A DNA stretch of 64,000 bases. Source: JANJTY01 sp038257155 (GTDB lineage Bacteria; Pseudomonadota; Gammaproteobacteria; Xanthomonadales; Xanthomonadaceae). Each line of letters starts with the position of its first letter. The first letter of the stretch is position 1. The stretch is taken from contig JBBSJP010000007.1 of assembly GCA_038257155.1 (NCBI GenBank), forward strand, positions 91,399 to 155,398. Direction: 5' to 3'. The notes beneath the pieces were generated by a model. The model worked only from the letters and a program-made list of their open reading frames with translations, made no database searches and had not been told where the DNA came from. Shown one piece after another: positions 39,206 to 48,178 of this stretch. The position numbers and the translations under genes were made by a program.

Positions 39206-41947
39206 TCAAAGCACGGCGGTCAGGAAATCGAAGTCCAGCGCATCGCCGGCCTGCTGGACCATATTGCCCTGGATGTAGTCGACGCCCACGATCCAGAGCG
39301 TCGCCGCGGACTGTGCGTCCTCGACCCGATGCGCGATGACGTTGATGCCGCGCCGGTGCGCGTGCTCGATGGTCACCATCAGTTCGTCACGCACCGACTG
39401 CGTTGCCGCGGCTTCGAGGTAACGCGGCGAAAGCTTCAGGAAGTCGATCGGCAGCTGCTCGAGCAGACTGTCTCCGGTCACACTGCTCTCGAACTGACTC
39501 AGGCAAAGATGCACGCCTGCCGGCACCAGTGCCTGACAGAATCGCAGCAGCGCTTCGTGTCCCTCTTCAAACTCCGACAAGGGCAGCTCTATGCTTAGCA
39601 ACTCACCCGGAACGCCGTGCTCGGCGAGCTGCGCGATGATCCAGCTGGCGTGGTCAATGGTGCAGATCGACTGGGCGGACTGACTGACGAACAGCCTCAC
39701 CGGATGCTGATCACGCTTGCGTCGCGCCACCACATCGAGCGCATGACTCAGCACCCAGCGATCGATGTCCAGTACCAGTTCGGCCTCCCGCGCCAGAGGA
39801 ATGATCTCGGCTGCGGTGTAGATCCGCCCGGTTTCATCGCGCAGTCGGACCAGGGTCTGATACTGCGCTTCATCACCGCCCTGCAAGGGCACGATCGGCT
39901 GGTAGAGCAGGTCAAAGGCATCGCGCTCGATGGCGTGCGCAAGTCGTTCCAGCAACTCGGCCTGCTGCTCCTTGCCCAGTCCACGGCGCGGGGCATACAG
40001 CGCAACGCCGGAATCCTCCCGGCGTGCTTCGCGACAGGCACGCTCGGCGGTATTGAGTACGGCCCCGGCATCGGCAAAGCCGTAGTACAGCGGGCAAACG
40101 CCAACGATGACCCGCAGGCGCAGCGGCTTGCCGTCAACCTGGAACGCATGAGTCATGAGGGCACCGCGCAGCATGCTGGCCATTGCCTCCAGATCCGCCG
40201 GGGAGCGCTCTGGAGCCAGCACAAAGAAACTGCCCTCTCCGTAGCGCGCTGCCTGGTCAAACTCGCGCAGATGCACCGAGAGCTGCTTGGCTACCGCCTT
40301 GAGTAGCTGCTCGAGCGAGGACAGACCCATCCGTTCGCGCAGGGCAATTGCGCCATCCAGCTCCAGGAACAGGACGCCGCCATCGCTTTCGCGCACCGTT
40401 TCTTCAGCCAGCGCTTCGTTGATCCGTTCGATCAGGAAGCTGCGTCGATACAGACCGGTGACGCGGTCACGCGGCTCCGGCGCCGCGGCACTTCCCTGCT
40501 TGATCAGGGCGCGCGCGCGTCGCACCCGATTGCTGACCGCTGCAATCAAATGCTTGGGGCGAATGGGTTTGGCGAGAAAATCATCGCCGCCGGCGGTTAG
40601 TGCCTCGAGCTGCTTGTCCGCGTCGATCTCGCCCGACAGGAAAACGATGGGGGTCGCCTGGTCGCCTTCCCGCTCGCGAATCAGCGAAGTCAACTCCGCA
40701 CCGTCCACGTCGGGCATGTAGAGATCCATCAGGATCAGGTCAGGTTTGAATGCGTCGATCCCGGCGATGACTTCCATCGCGTCGCAGATCACCCGTACCT
40801 CCATGCCCGCCTTGCGCAGTATGCTTTCAGCGAAAAGCGCCTGCGAACGGTCGTCCTCGACCACCAGGATGCGATAGGCCTCCTCGCGCTCCGGCGCCAG
40901 CAACTCGACCAGACGGGCTACCACCTCATCGGCGTTGCCAACACCGGGAAGGAACGCATCGGCACCCGCGCGCCGCGCACTGAGGCGACCCTGCACGCTG
41001 TCTTCTTCCGCCAGCGCGAGTAGTGGAATGCGCGCCGACGTTCGCTTGCGGGACGCTCGCAGCGCGTTGCCGACGCCTTCCAGTTCTCCCAGAAATCCCG
41101 CGTTGACCACCACAAGATCGGGCGGAAGCGCAGTCAATACCTCGCATAGCTCACCGGGGTCGTCGAGGATCTCCAGTTCATAGCCGAGCGATTCGAGCTT
41201 CTGGTCCAGTTCACAGGCCAGGGCACTGCCGTCGCTGAGATGGTAGACGCGACCCAGGCGCTCGGCAGGTGCCGCCGGCCGGCTCGCGGCGGGCGTCGGC
41301 TTGGTAATGCGGGTTATTGATGCTGCGCCACTGGCGCGACGCGCACTGGACACGCGGGCCGCATCTTCCTCCATCGACGACTTGCCAACGGCTGCAGGAC
41401 GCGCTGCCTGTTTTCGAGGCTGCGGCGCTGGAGGCTCGGCGGCGGTCTGCACGGGGACCTTGTCGGGTTGCTTGCCAACCACGTCAGCGGAGGGCATCTG
41501 TGCTGGCGTTGCATCGGCACTCCAGCGTAGCCAATAGCCTTCGGGTGGCGCCTCGGCTCCTTCCATCGGCACAGCGGAGTCGGGAACCGGCCTCAACCGG
41601 GTCGGCTCGATCGGGCGGTTGGGAAGATTGGCCTCCAGGGTTGCCACCAACTGGGTAATTCGTCCGCCGAGCGCCTGGTCCGGCAGCGACTCGCGCGCCA
41701 GGCTATCGCCGAGAATCAGCTCGAGTTGCAGCAGGGTTTGGCTCACTTCCAGCAGCCCGTAGGTGCCGCTCGCCCCGGTGAGCCGCTGCACATCCTCATA
41801 CAGCAGTGACAGCCCGTTGATGTCCCAGCCCTGCTCGCAGAACAGGCGCGCGCGACGCGCGATCGTGTCCGCCCGACGCGGCAGGACACGTTCGAAAGCA
41901 ACTCGAAGCTCGGCGGTGGCGGAGTCGACGCGCTCCGGCGCGGCCAT
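39206..41947 (-). CDS. Receiver-GGDEF-EAL protein with degenerate catalytic motifs
   Basis: ATG 41947 (MAAPERVDSATAEL); GTG 41956 is also possible. About 913 residues: an N-terminal Hpt-like helical region, a Pro/Ala-rich linker, a receiver lacking clear phospho-Asp, a second receiver with DLILMDLYMPDVDGAEL and KPIRPK, a GGDEF domain whose signature reads RYGEGSFFVL, and an EAL domain whose EAL reads QTLVRLRDE. Both active sites are degenerate, so it probably binds c-di-GMP or other partners without making or cutting it, like FimX. It may be the output of the phosphorelay kinase encoded upstream on the same strand. Confidence 0.8.
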   Translation of the reverse strand: MAAPERVDSATAELRVAFERVLPRRADTIARRARLFCEQGWDINGLSLLYEDVQRLTGASGTYGLLEVSQTLLQLELILGDSLARESLPDQALGGRITQLVATLEANLPNRPIEPTRLRPVPDSAVPMEGAEAPPEGYWLRWSADATPAQMPSADVVGKQPDKVPVQTAAEPPAPQPRKQAARPAAVGKSSMEEDAARVSSARRASGAASITRITKPTPAASRPAAPAERLGRVYHLSDGSALACELDQKLESLGYELEILDDPGELCEVLTALPPDLVVVNAGFLGELEGVGNALRASRKRTSARIPLLALAEEDSVQGRLSARRAGADAFLPGVGNADEVVARLVELLAPEREEAYRILVVEDDRSQALFAESILRKAGMEVRVICDAMEVIAGIDAFKPDLILMDLYMPDVDGAELTSLIREREGDQATPIVFLSGEIDADKQLEALTAGGDDFLAKPIRPKHLIAAVSNRVRRARALIKQGSAAAPEPRDRVTGLYRRSFLIERINEALAEETVRESDGGVLFLELDGAIALRERMGLSSLEQLLKAVAKQLSVHLREFDQAARYGEGSFFVLAPERSPADLEAMASMLRGALMTHAFQVDGKPLRLRVIVGVCPLYYGFADAGAVLNTAERACREARREDSGVALYAPRRGLGKEQQAELLERLAHAIERDAFDLLYQPIVPLQGGDEAQYQTLVRLRDETGRIYTAAEIIPLAREAELVLDIDRWVLSHALDVVARRKRDQHPVRLFVSQSAQSICTIDHASWIIAQLAEHGVPGELLSIELPLSEFEEGHEALLRFCQALVPAGVHLCLSQFESSVTGDSLLEQLPIDFLKLSPRYLEAAATQSVRDELMVTIEHAHRRGINVIAHRVEDAQSAATLWIVGVDYIQGNMVQQAGDALDFDFLTAVL

Positions 41948-42004
41948 TTTTAGCACCTGAGTTCCCCTGTCAGAACTTGACTATACCCGCCGTTCACACA
42001 TGTG

Positions 42005-42613
42005 TCAGCGGGAAGATGGTGCGGCGGATCGGCCGCGGACCGTGGCAAGGCGTCGCACCACCCATACCGCCAGCAAGGCAAGGCACAGCGGGATCGACAC
42101 GGCAATGGCCAGTGCCACCCAAGGATAGCTGATAACCAGGAGCAGGGCCGATAGCGCGCCGGCATCCTCGACCGTCGATGTGGCGACGTTGCTGAAAGGT
42201 TCGGGTGAAGCATTGATCAAAAGACGGGTACCGGACTTCAACGCATGGGCGGCAAGTGCCGAGCCCGCCCCGGCCGCGAGCCATGCTGCGCTCAGTTCGC
42301 CGGTATCAGGGGCCATCACGCCGGCGGCAAGCAGTGCTCCGCCGGGCACGCGAACCAGGGTGTTGACCAGATCCGAGATCGAGTCCACTCCGGGGATCTT
42401 GTCGGCAGTGAATTCGACAATGGTCAGCACGCCACTGACGGCCAGGACCCAGGGCGATTGCAGCACCTCCAGGCCAGCCGGCAACTCCACCCAGCCCAAC
42501 AGCGAGCCAAGACCCAGCGCAAATGCAGCCAGATAGGCACGGTAGCCGGCGACCCACGCCAGGGTAATCGCCAGGACCATCAAGCTGACATCGTTCACGA
42601 CACCGTCGACCAT
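42005..42613 (-). CDS. DUF4126 membrane protein
   Basis: ATG 42613 follows GGAGGG; 202 residues with about six helices. VAGYRAYLAAFALGLGSLLG, TIVEFTADKIPGVDSISDLV and PGGALLAAGVMAP are the DUF4126 signatures; EFTADKIPGVDS is the family hallmark. Function unknown. It is divergent from the coiled-coil protein and bactofilin genes that begin 100 bases to the right. Confidence 0.85.
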   Translation of the reverse strand: MVDGVVNDVSLMVLAITLAWVAGYRAYLAAFALGLGSLLGWVELPAGLEVLQSPWVLAVSGVLTIVEFTADKIPGVDSISDLVNTLVRVPGGALLAAGVMAPDTGELSAAWLAAGAGSALAAHALKSGTRLLINASPEPFSNVATSTVEDAGALSALLLVISYPWVALAIAVSIPLCLALLAVWVVRRLATVRGRSAAPSSR

Positions 42614-42712
42614 ACGACCCTCCGAAATGGGCTGCCGGCGCCTTGCTTGACGCATCGCGGCACCCCCGTTATACATCGGGTCTTTTCTTCACGCGTCCCC
42701 CACATTCTGAAC

Positions 42713-43444
42713 ATGTCGACCCCGGCCCCACGAGCCAGCCGCTTTGTCATCGTGCCGCGCAAGCCCGCGGCACGCTTTGCGCTGGCCGTGCTGGGCGTGG
42801 TGTGGCTGAGTTCGATTGCTCTCACGGCCTGGCTGACCGCGCGGTACGTGGCGCCTGATCTGGGCCAGATGCGCATCGAGGTAAAGCGTCTCGGCTCGGC
42901 ACTGGAAACCGCCGAAGAGCGGATCGAACGTCAGCGCCAGCGTATTTCCGTACTGCGCCGCTCCGACCAGATCAGCCGCAGCGCCAACCTGGAACTGCAG
43001 GGCACCGTCGCCGAACGGGAAGAGGAAATTGCCGCACTGCGGGCCGATGTCGGCTTCTATGAACGGCTGGTCGGTGGCGGCTCTCAGCGGCAAGGACTCA
43101 CCGTGCACAGCCTGAACCTGTCACCGGTGGGCGACGGTGCCTGGCGATACACGGTGACCTTGACCCAGAACCTGCAGAAGGCACGGGTCAGCAGCGGCAA
43201 TCTCGCCTTGAGTGTCGATGGGGTCCAGGCGGGGCAGTTGAGCACCCTCGACTGGTCTGCCCTGCTGCAGGACGAAGCGGCCGCTGGCCAACCCTTTTCT
43301 TTCAAGTACTTCCAACAACTGGAAGGCAGCGTCATGTTGCCCGAAGGTTTCACCCCGCACCGCGTGCGGGTACGCCTGCGCGCGGATGGGTCAACTTCCG
43401 AGCGCGTTTTCCCTTGGCAATCCACCGTCGTCGCAGGAGCCTAA
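42713..43444 (+). CDS. DUF6776 membrane-anchored coiled-coil protein
   Basis: ATG 42713, 243 residues. One membrane helix (ALAVLGVVWLSSIALTAWL, about 23-41), a long coiled coil (about 55-110: RIEVKRLGSALETAEERIER), and a beta-rich domain (YTVTLTQNLQKARVSSGNLA ... FKYFQQLEGSVMLPEGF) fit the DUF6776 family. It sits five bases before the bactofilin gene; such proteins are often found with bactofilins and may anchor their filaments to the membrane, which is inference. Confidence 0.85.
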   Translation: MSTPAPRASRFVIVPRKPAARFALAVLGVVWLSSIALTAWLTARYVAPDLGQMRIEVKRLGSALETAEERIERQRQRISVLRRSDQISRSANLELQGTVAEREEEIAALRADVGFYERLVGGGSQRQGLTVHSLNLSPVGDGAWRYTVTLTQNLQKARVSSGNLALSVDGVQAGQLSTLDWSALLQDEAAAGQPFSFKYFQQLEGSVMLPEGFTPHRVRVRLRADGSTSERVFPWQSTVVAGA

Positions 43445-43449
43445 AGACC

Positions 43450-43887
43450 ATGTTTGGCAGTGACAAAAGCAAGAAATCCCAGCCGGTCGGCGGCGTGGAC
43501 ACCCTGATCGGCCCGCAGGTCTTCATTCGCGGTGATGTGAGCTTCACCGGCGGGCTCTACGTTGAGGGGCGTATCGTCGGCGCGGTGGTTGCTGACGAAG
43601 GCGTCGACGCCGTGTTGACCCTGGCCGAGAAAGGCAGCATCGAGGGCGAAGTACGCGCGCCCCACGTGATCATCAACGGAACCCTGCGGGGTGACATTTA
43701 CGCCACCAGCCGTCTGGAAATGGCCGCCAATGCCCGGGTCGAAGGCAATGTGCACTACAAGATGATCGAAATGGCCGCGGGCGCCATGATCACCGGCCGC
43801 ATGATCCACGGCGACGGGCCGCAGAAGCAGCTGCCAAAACCCGAGGCGGTCAAGGACATCAAGGGCGCCAAGGAAGCCGTTGCTTGA
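43450..43887 (+). CDS. Bactofilin
   Basis: ATG 43450, 145 residues. The core of repeated short beta strands (QVFIRGDVSFTGGLYVEGRI ... GSIEGEVRAPHVIINGTLRG ... LEMAANARVEGNVHYKMIEM) is the polymerising beta-helix of bactofilins, which form cytoskeletal filaments controlling cell shape or polarity. N- and C-terminal tails are short and charged. It forms a pair with the DUF6776 gene. Confidence 0.92.
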   Translation: MFGSDKSKKSQPVGGVDTLIGPQVFIRGDVSFTGGLYVEGRIVGAVVADEGVDAVLTLAEKGSIEGEVRAPHVIINGTLRGDIYATSRLEMAANARVEGNVHYKMIEMAAGAMITGRMIHGDGPQKQLPKPEAVKDIKGAKEAVA

Positions 43888-43941
43888 GAATTCAGGCTCA
43901 TGGCCGCATCTTGAGGCTACGTTTTCCCTTGGCCACCTGCC

Positions 43942-44301
43942 GTGAGCGACATGCTTTCCTATCAGCAACTTGACGCGCCGCTGAACTTTACGGCGGCCGC
44001 GGCGAACAAGGTTCGTGCACTGATCGCCGAGGAAGGCAACCCCGAGCTCAAGCTGCGGGTCTACATTTCCGGTGGCGGATGTTCGGGATTCCAGTACGGC
44101 TTCAGTTTCGACGAGGAACGTGGCGAGGACGACCTGGCGCTGGAGCGCGAGGGCGTCACTTTGCTGGTCGACCCGCTCAGCCTGCAGTACCTGATGGGCG
44201 CGGAAGTCGATTACAGCGAAAGCCTGCAGGGCGCGCAGTTCGTGATCCGCAATCCGAACGCCAAGACTACTTGCGGCTGCGGCAGCTCCTTCGCCGTATG
44301 A
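43942..44301 (+). CDS. erpA: Iron-sulfur cluster insertion protein ErpA
   Basis: GTG 43942 (ATG 43951 is the alternative). 119 residues with the A-type carrier Cys: C47 (ISGGGCSGFQYGF) and C111/C113 (AKTTCGCGSSFAV). It carries [4Fe-4S]/[2Fe-2S] clusters to target proteins, for instance in isoprenoid synthesis and respiration. ErpA is favoured over IscA because the gene stands outside an isc operon. The stop overlaps the nudC start as ATGA. Confidence 0.93.
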   Translation: MSDMLSYQQLDAPLNFTAAAANKVRALIAEEGNPELKLRVYISGGGCSGFQYGFSFDEERGEDDLALEREGVTLLVDPLSLQYLMGAEVDYSESLQGAQFVIRNPNAKTTCGCGSSFAV

Positions 44302-45233
44302 GGCCTGCCTTCGGCGCGGGCGCGATGCTGCCCTTTGCCGGCATTGAACTTCACCGCGCCAGCGAGCGGCGCGAAGATACCGACTGGCTGCGGCATGCCT
44401 GGGATGAAGCGCACATCCTGCTGATCGACGAGGAAGGCCGCGCCCTGCTCGATGACAGCGGGCGCGCGCTGCGCCACTGGCGCGCAGCCGACCTGCCCGG
44501 CGTCGCATTCGAGTCTTCCAGCTTTCTCGGCCTGCAGGGAACGCGCTGCTGGTTCGCCTTGCCTGCTGCTGCCGCCGCCCTGGAAGTCCCCGGCTGGACC
44601 GATCTGCGGCGCGCCGCGATGCAACTGGATGCTTTCGAGGCCGGCCTTTTCGCGTTCGCCCGCGGGCTGCTCCACTGGCAGACGCGCAGCCGCTACTGCG
44701 GCGCCTGTGGCGCCACGACGCGGCCTTTGCGCGCCGGACACACGGCACGCTGCAGCCGCGACGGCTGCGGCATCGAGCACTATCCGCGCACCGATCCCGC
44801 GATCATCGTGCTGCTCACGCACGGTGATGCCGCCCTTCTGGCGCGGCAGTCATGGTGGCCGGCCGGGCGCTATTCCACCGTCGCCGGTTTTGTCGAGCCC
44901 GGCGAGAGCCTGGAGGACGCACTGCGCCGCGAGGTGGCAGAGGAAACCGGTCTCCAGGTCATCGCAAGCCGCTACCTCGGCTCGCAGCCCTGGCCCTTCC
45001 CGGCATCCCTGATGCTCGGCTATCGCGCCGAAGTCGCCAACCGCGACCTGGTCATCGGTGACGAGTTGGAGGACGCGCGCTGGTTCAACGCCAGCGGATT
45101 GATCGAAGCAATGCGCGGCGGAGAGATCCTGCCCCCATCATCGGTTTCAATTTCGCATGCCCTGGTACGCGATTGGCTGATCGAACAGGGCCAGGGCAGC
45201 GAAGCCGAAGCCCTGCTCGCTGAAGCGCGCTGA
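44298..45233 (+). CDS. nudC: NAD+ diphosphatase / RNA decapping hydrolase NudC
   Basis: ATG 44298 overlaps the erpA stop; ATG 44325 is possible. 311 residues: an N-terminal domain, a zinc ribbon (YCGACGATTRPLRAG ... CSRDGCGIEHYPRTD), the Nudix box (from GFVEPGESLEDALRREVAEE) and the NudC-specific SQPWPFPASLMLGY. It splits NAD(H) to NMN and AMP and removes NAD caps from RNA. Full-length with all metal and catalytic residues. Confidence 0.95.
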   Translation: MRPAFGAGAMLPFAGIELHRASERREDTDWLRHAWDEAHILLIDEEGRALLDDSGRALRHWRAADLPGVAFESSSFLGLQGTRCWFALPAAAAALEVPGWTDLRRAAMQLDAFEAGLFAFARGLLHWQTRSRYCGACGATTRPLRAGHTARCSRDGCGIEHYPRTDPAIIVLLTHGDAALLARQSWWPAGRYSTVAGFVEPGESLEDALRREVAEETGLQVIASRYLGSQPWPFPASLMLGYRAEVANRDLVIGDELEDARWFNASGLIEAMRGGEILPPSSVSISHALVRDWLIEQGQGSEAEALLAEAR

Positions 45234-45289
45234 ATATTGCCCGCCCACACCGGTAGAATCGGCAGCACGAACAGCCGGAGAAGCAACCG

Positions 45290-46165
45290 ATGTCGGCAAC
45301 CTTGATCGCCGTTGTACTGGCCCTGGTGGCCGGGCACTTCCTGCCGCAACTGGGCGACCTGCGTCGCTTCGACTGGGTCGACGCCTGGTTCTCCCGCCTC
45401 GCAGCCACGGGGGCCGCCTGGTTTTCCAGCCGCTTTGCCCTGCTGCTCAGCCTGGGCGTGCCGGTTGCCCTGGTTGGCCTCACCCACAACCTGCTGTCGG
45501 ACTGGTGGTTCGGACTGCCCGGGTTCGTCTTCGCGGTGGTCGTGCTGTTTTACTGCTGGGGACCGCGCGACCTCGATCTCGATGTGGAAACGGCCGCGGC
45601 AGCGGAGGATCCGGACACCCGCGAAGTGGCGCTGCAAACGCTGCTGCCGAGCCTGGACGAACCGCCGCTGCGTGCAGCCGAGCGCGTTTTCGTCGCCGCC
45701 TTGCAGCGCTGGTTTGCTGTGCTGCTGTGGTTCTTGCTGCTCGGACCGGCAGGCGCCCTGCTGTATCGCCTTGCCCATGTCGCCGAAGCCAATGCCTCGT
45801 TGCCCGACGCCCAGCGTGAAGCGGCCGTGCGCCTGCGCGCAGTGCTGGAATGGCCGGCCGCGCACCTGATGTGCCTGGCCCTGGCGGTGGTTGGCAACTT
45901 CGATACGGTCCTGCTTTCCTGGCGCGCCTGGCACGCCCGCCAGGGCGGGTTTCCGCAACTCGACTCGGGCTTTCTGCGCGAGGCCGCCAGCGCCAGCGTC
46001 GCAACCGAACTGGTCGAGGCACGCGATGACGAATCGACCACCGATGCCTCCGCCGCCGACCCGGTAGCCGAGGCCTTGCGCGATGCCCTCAGCCTGGCCT
46101 GGCGCTGCATGCTGGCTTGGCTTGCCCTGCTGGCGATCTTCCTGGTGGCGGGATTCGTTCGCTGA
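45290..46165 (+). CDS. ampE: AmpE-like membrane protein
   Basis: ATG 45290, 291 residues with five to six helices. FVVVVLFYCWGPRDLDLDVE-like segment GPRDLDLDV, plus the large helical soluble part (AAERVFVAALQRWFAVLLWF ... LLGPAGALLYRLAH), fit the AmpE/CobD-like regulatory family, linked to beta-lactamase induction. No ampD neighbour is in the window, so the name rests on the protein alone. Confidence 0.8.
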   Translation: MSATLIAVVLALVAGHFLPQLGDLRRFDWVDAWFSRLAATGAAWFSSRFALLLSLGVPVALVGLTHNLLSDWWFGLPGFVFAVVVLFYCWGPRDLDLDVETAAAAEDPDTREVALQTLLPSLDEPPLRAAERVFVAALQRWFAVLLWFLLLGPAGALLYRLAHVAEANASLPDAQREAAVRLRAVLEWPAAHLMCLALAVVGNFDTVLLSWRAWHARQGGFPQLDSGFLREAASASVATELVEARDDESTTDASAADPVAEALRDALSLAWRCMLAWLALLAIFLVAGFVR

Positions 46166-46417
46166 GCCCGCAGCATTGCCGGTGGATTTGCACTCCGAGG
46201 CCAATCCGGCGATACTGCGCGGCTTGCCAATGCCCGCGTATGCGGGTAACGGCCCGGTCAGCGCGATGATCTGGGCTATCGGCAGGGAAACGGATTCATG
46301 CTCCCGCATCGCGTGCGGCGCCCATCGGAACGGGCCATAGCCGGTAATGAAACCGGCCGCGGGGCCGAAGCCACCCTGGCCAAGGGCGGCGCCCTTCTTC
46401 AGAAATCGAGGTGCAAG

Positions 46418-46654
46418 ATGGCAAGAGTCTGCCAAGTGTCCGGCAAGCGCACGGTCACCGGAAACAATGTATCGCACGCCAACAACAAGACCCGTCGCCG
46501 CTGGATGCCGAACCTGCATGAGCGTCGCTTCTGGGTTCCCAGCGAGAACCGCTGGATCAAGCTGCGCGTGTCCAACCACGCCCTTCGCACCATCGACAAG
46601 AAGGGTATCGACGTCGTCATCGCCGAGCTGCGTGCTCGCGGCGAAAAGATCTGA
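46418..46654 (+). CDS. rpmB: 50S ribosomal protein L28
   Basis: ATG 46418, 78 residues: MARVCQVSGKRTVTGNNVSH and HERRFWVPSENRWIKLRVSN are the standard L28 sequence. Followed after 14 bases by rpmG. The 250 bases upstream hold the promoter region; I could not fix its elements. Confidence 0.98.
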   Translation: MARVCQVSGKRTVTGNNVSHANNKTRRRWMPNLHERRFWVPSENRWIKLRVSNHALRTIDKKGIDVVIAELRARGEKI

Positions 46655-46668
46655 AGGAGACCTGAGCC

Positions 46669-46833
46669 ATGGCATCCAAGCGTGACAAGATCCGTCTGAT
46701 CTCTTCGGCAGGCACCGGTCATTTCTACACGACCGACAAGAACAAGAAGAACACCCCGGCCAAGATGGAGATCAAGAAGTACGATCCCGTCGTCCGGAAG
46801 CACGTGAATTACAAGGAAGGCAAGATCAAGTAG
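46669..46833 (+). CDS. rpmG: 50S ribosomal protein L33
   Basis: ATG 46669 follows GAAGGAGA; 54 residues (MASKRDKIRLISSAGTGHFY ... stop TAG 46831). It lacks the CxxC pairs, so it is the zinc-free form. Operon with rpmB. Confidence 0.98.
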   Translation: MASKRDKIRLISSAGTGHFYTTDKNKKNTPAKMEIKKYDPVVRKHVNYKEGKIK

Positions 46834-46910
46834 GTCTTGTCGGGCTTGGCGGCTGCCGCCGGCGTTATCGGCGTGCAGCGCGAGTCAAGCTGGTTCATCT
46901 GTTTCGGTTA

Positions 46911-46940
46911 CAAGGCCCGCTCCGGCGGGCCTTGTGCTTT
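46911..46940 (+). terminator. Hairpin terminator after rpmBG
   Basis: CAAGGCCCGC pairs perfectly with GCGGGCCTTG (loop TCCG), 78 bases after rpmG; the following TGCTTT is a weak T tract. It could also serve as a bidirectional stop. Confidence 0.7.
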
Positions 46941-47014
46941 GTACGACAGGCACGGCGCGGCATCATCGGTTCCGCCCCGTTCCACGCCCCGCCACCCCAT
47001 AGCCCTGAACGCAC

Positions 47015-48175
47015 ATGGTCGAGCTGCATCTGCTTGTCCGACGCCTTAGGCCGCTGCTCAGCCTCGTCTTGCTGATGCTGGCACTGTGGCTGCTGGTGCA
47101 GGCGCTGGTGCTGCGCAGCGGCTGGTATTACCGCTGGGTCGAGCCGGGTTCCACCGTGGGCGCCGTGCATGGCGCCCTGCGCATGGCCGGCAAGCAGCAC
47201 ACCCCGGGGCGCTTCAATGTGCTGGTGCTGGGCGATTCGCGGGTCAACGAGGGCGTGTCATTTCCACTGGCAAATCGCGCCGCCGGCACGCAGATCAATC
47301 TGGTGCGCGCTTCAGTGGCCGGCGCTGCCCCGCGGATCTGGTACTACCTGCTACGCAAGATCGACCCACACTGCGAGCGCTTCGATGCGGTCGCCCTGAC
47401 GGCGTCGTTCGACGCCACCGGCGATATGCTTGCGGGCAACCTGGCGGACCGCAAGCTTGACATCGCCTACCTCGGGCCGCTGGTTGGGCTGCGCGACCTG
47501 CACGAGATGCCGGCGAGCTTCACCGACCCCGACCTGCAGCAGCGCGCCCGCCGCAGCATCCTCCTGCCCCTGCTCGGCCTGCGTGAAGACATCAGGCAGC
47601 TGTTCACCGACTTCGACAAACGCCGCGACGTTCTGCAGTGGCATCGTGAGCACGGTATCGCCTCTGCGCTGAACTATCCCGGCAGGGATGAACGGCTTCC
47701 GGAACTGGAGTTCAGCAGCGGAAGCACCAGTCCACCGCCGCTGCATGAGGTGCCAGAACCGGCACGTCCCTATGTGGCCGCCTACCTTCGCCGCCTGCTG
47801 GGTGCGCCCAGCAACGAACCGACCTGGGTGGAAGAGAATCACGCCCATACGGAGCATTGGCTGGGCCGCATTGCCAAGCGATGCGAGCCTGGCAACCCGA
47901 GGTTGCTGTTGCTGCAGCTGCCGCGCGGACCCTATCACGCCGCACTCGCAGCGCCTTTCGAGCTGAGCGATGCAGCCCGCAGGCTTGTGCGTGATCACGG
48001 CTTCGAACTGGTCCATCCGGACGGCCTGCCGACACTCGAAACACCGGAGTTCTATTTCGATGGTCTGCACCTCAACGCCGCAGGCAGGCAGCGCTACAGC
48101 GAAAGCCTGGGCGCCGCGCTGGGCAAGGCGCTGAGCGCGGACATCGCAAACCTGCCAAACGCAGAGTCCGACTGA
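47015..48175 (+). CDS. Membrane-anchored SGNH-hydrolase-like protein
   Basis: ATG 47015, 386 residues. One N-terminal helix (SLVLLMLALWLLVQALVL), then an SGNH-like fold: block I FNVLVLGDSRVNEG (Ser nucleophile in GDSR) and block V FYFDGLHLNAAG, giving the Asp/His of DxxH. Middle segments are helical. It lies three bases before an MBOAT acyltransferase. Such pairs (compare AlgJ/AlgX with AlgI, or PatB with PatA) O-acetylate or deacetylate extracellular polysaccharide or peptidoglycan; this pairing supports a joint role, with the target glycan unknown. Confidence 0.75.
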   Translation: MVELHLLVRRLRPLLSLVLLMLALWLLVQALVLRSGWYYRWVEPGSTVGAVHGALRMAGKQHTPGRFNVLVLGDSRVNEGVSFPLANRAAGTQINLVRASVAGAAPRIWYYLLRKIDPHCERFDAVALTASFDATGDMLAGNLADRKLDIAYLGPLVGLRDLHEMPASFTDPDLQQRARRSILLPLLGLREDIRQLFTDFDKRRDVLQWHREHGIASALNYPGRDERLPELEFSSGSTSPPPLHEVPEPARPYVAAYLRRLLGAPSNEPTWVEENHAHTEHWLGRIAKRCEPGNPRLLLLQLPRGPYHAALAAPFELSDAARRLVRDHGFELVHPDGLPTLETPEFYFDGLHLNAAGRQRYSESLGAALGKALSADIANLPNAESD

Positions 48176-48178
48176 GCC

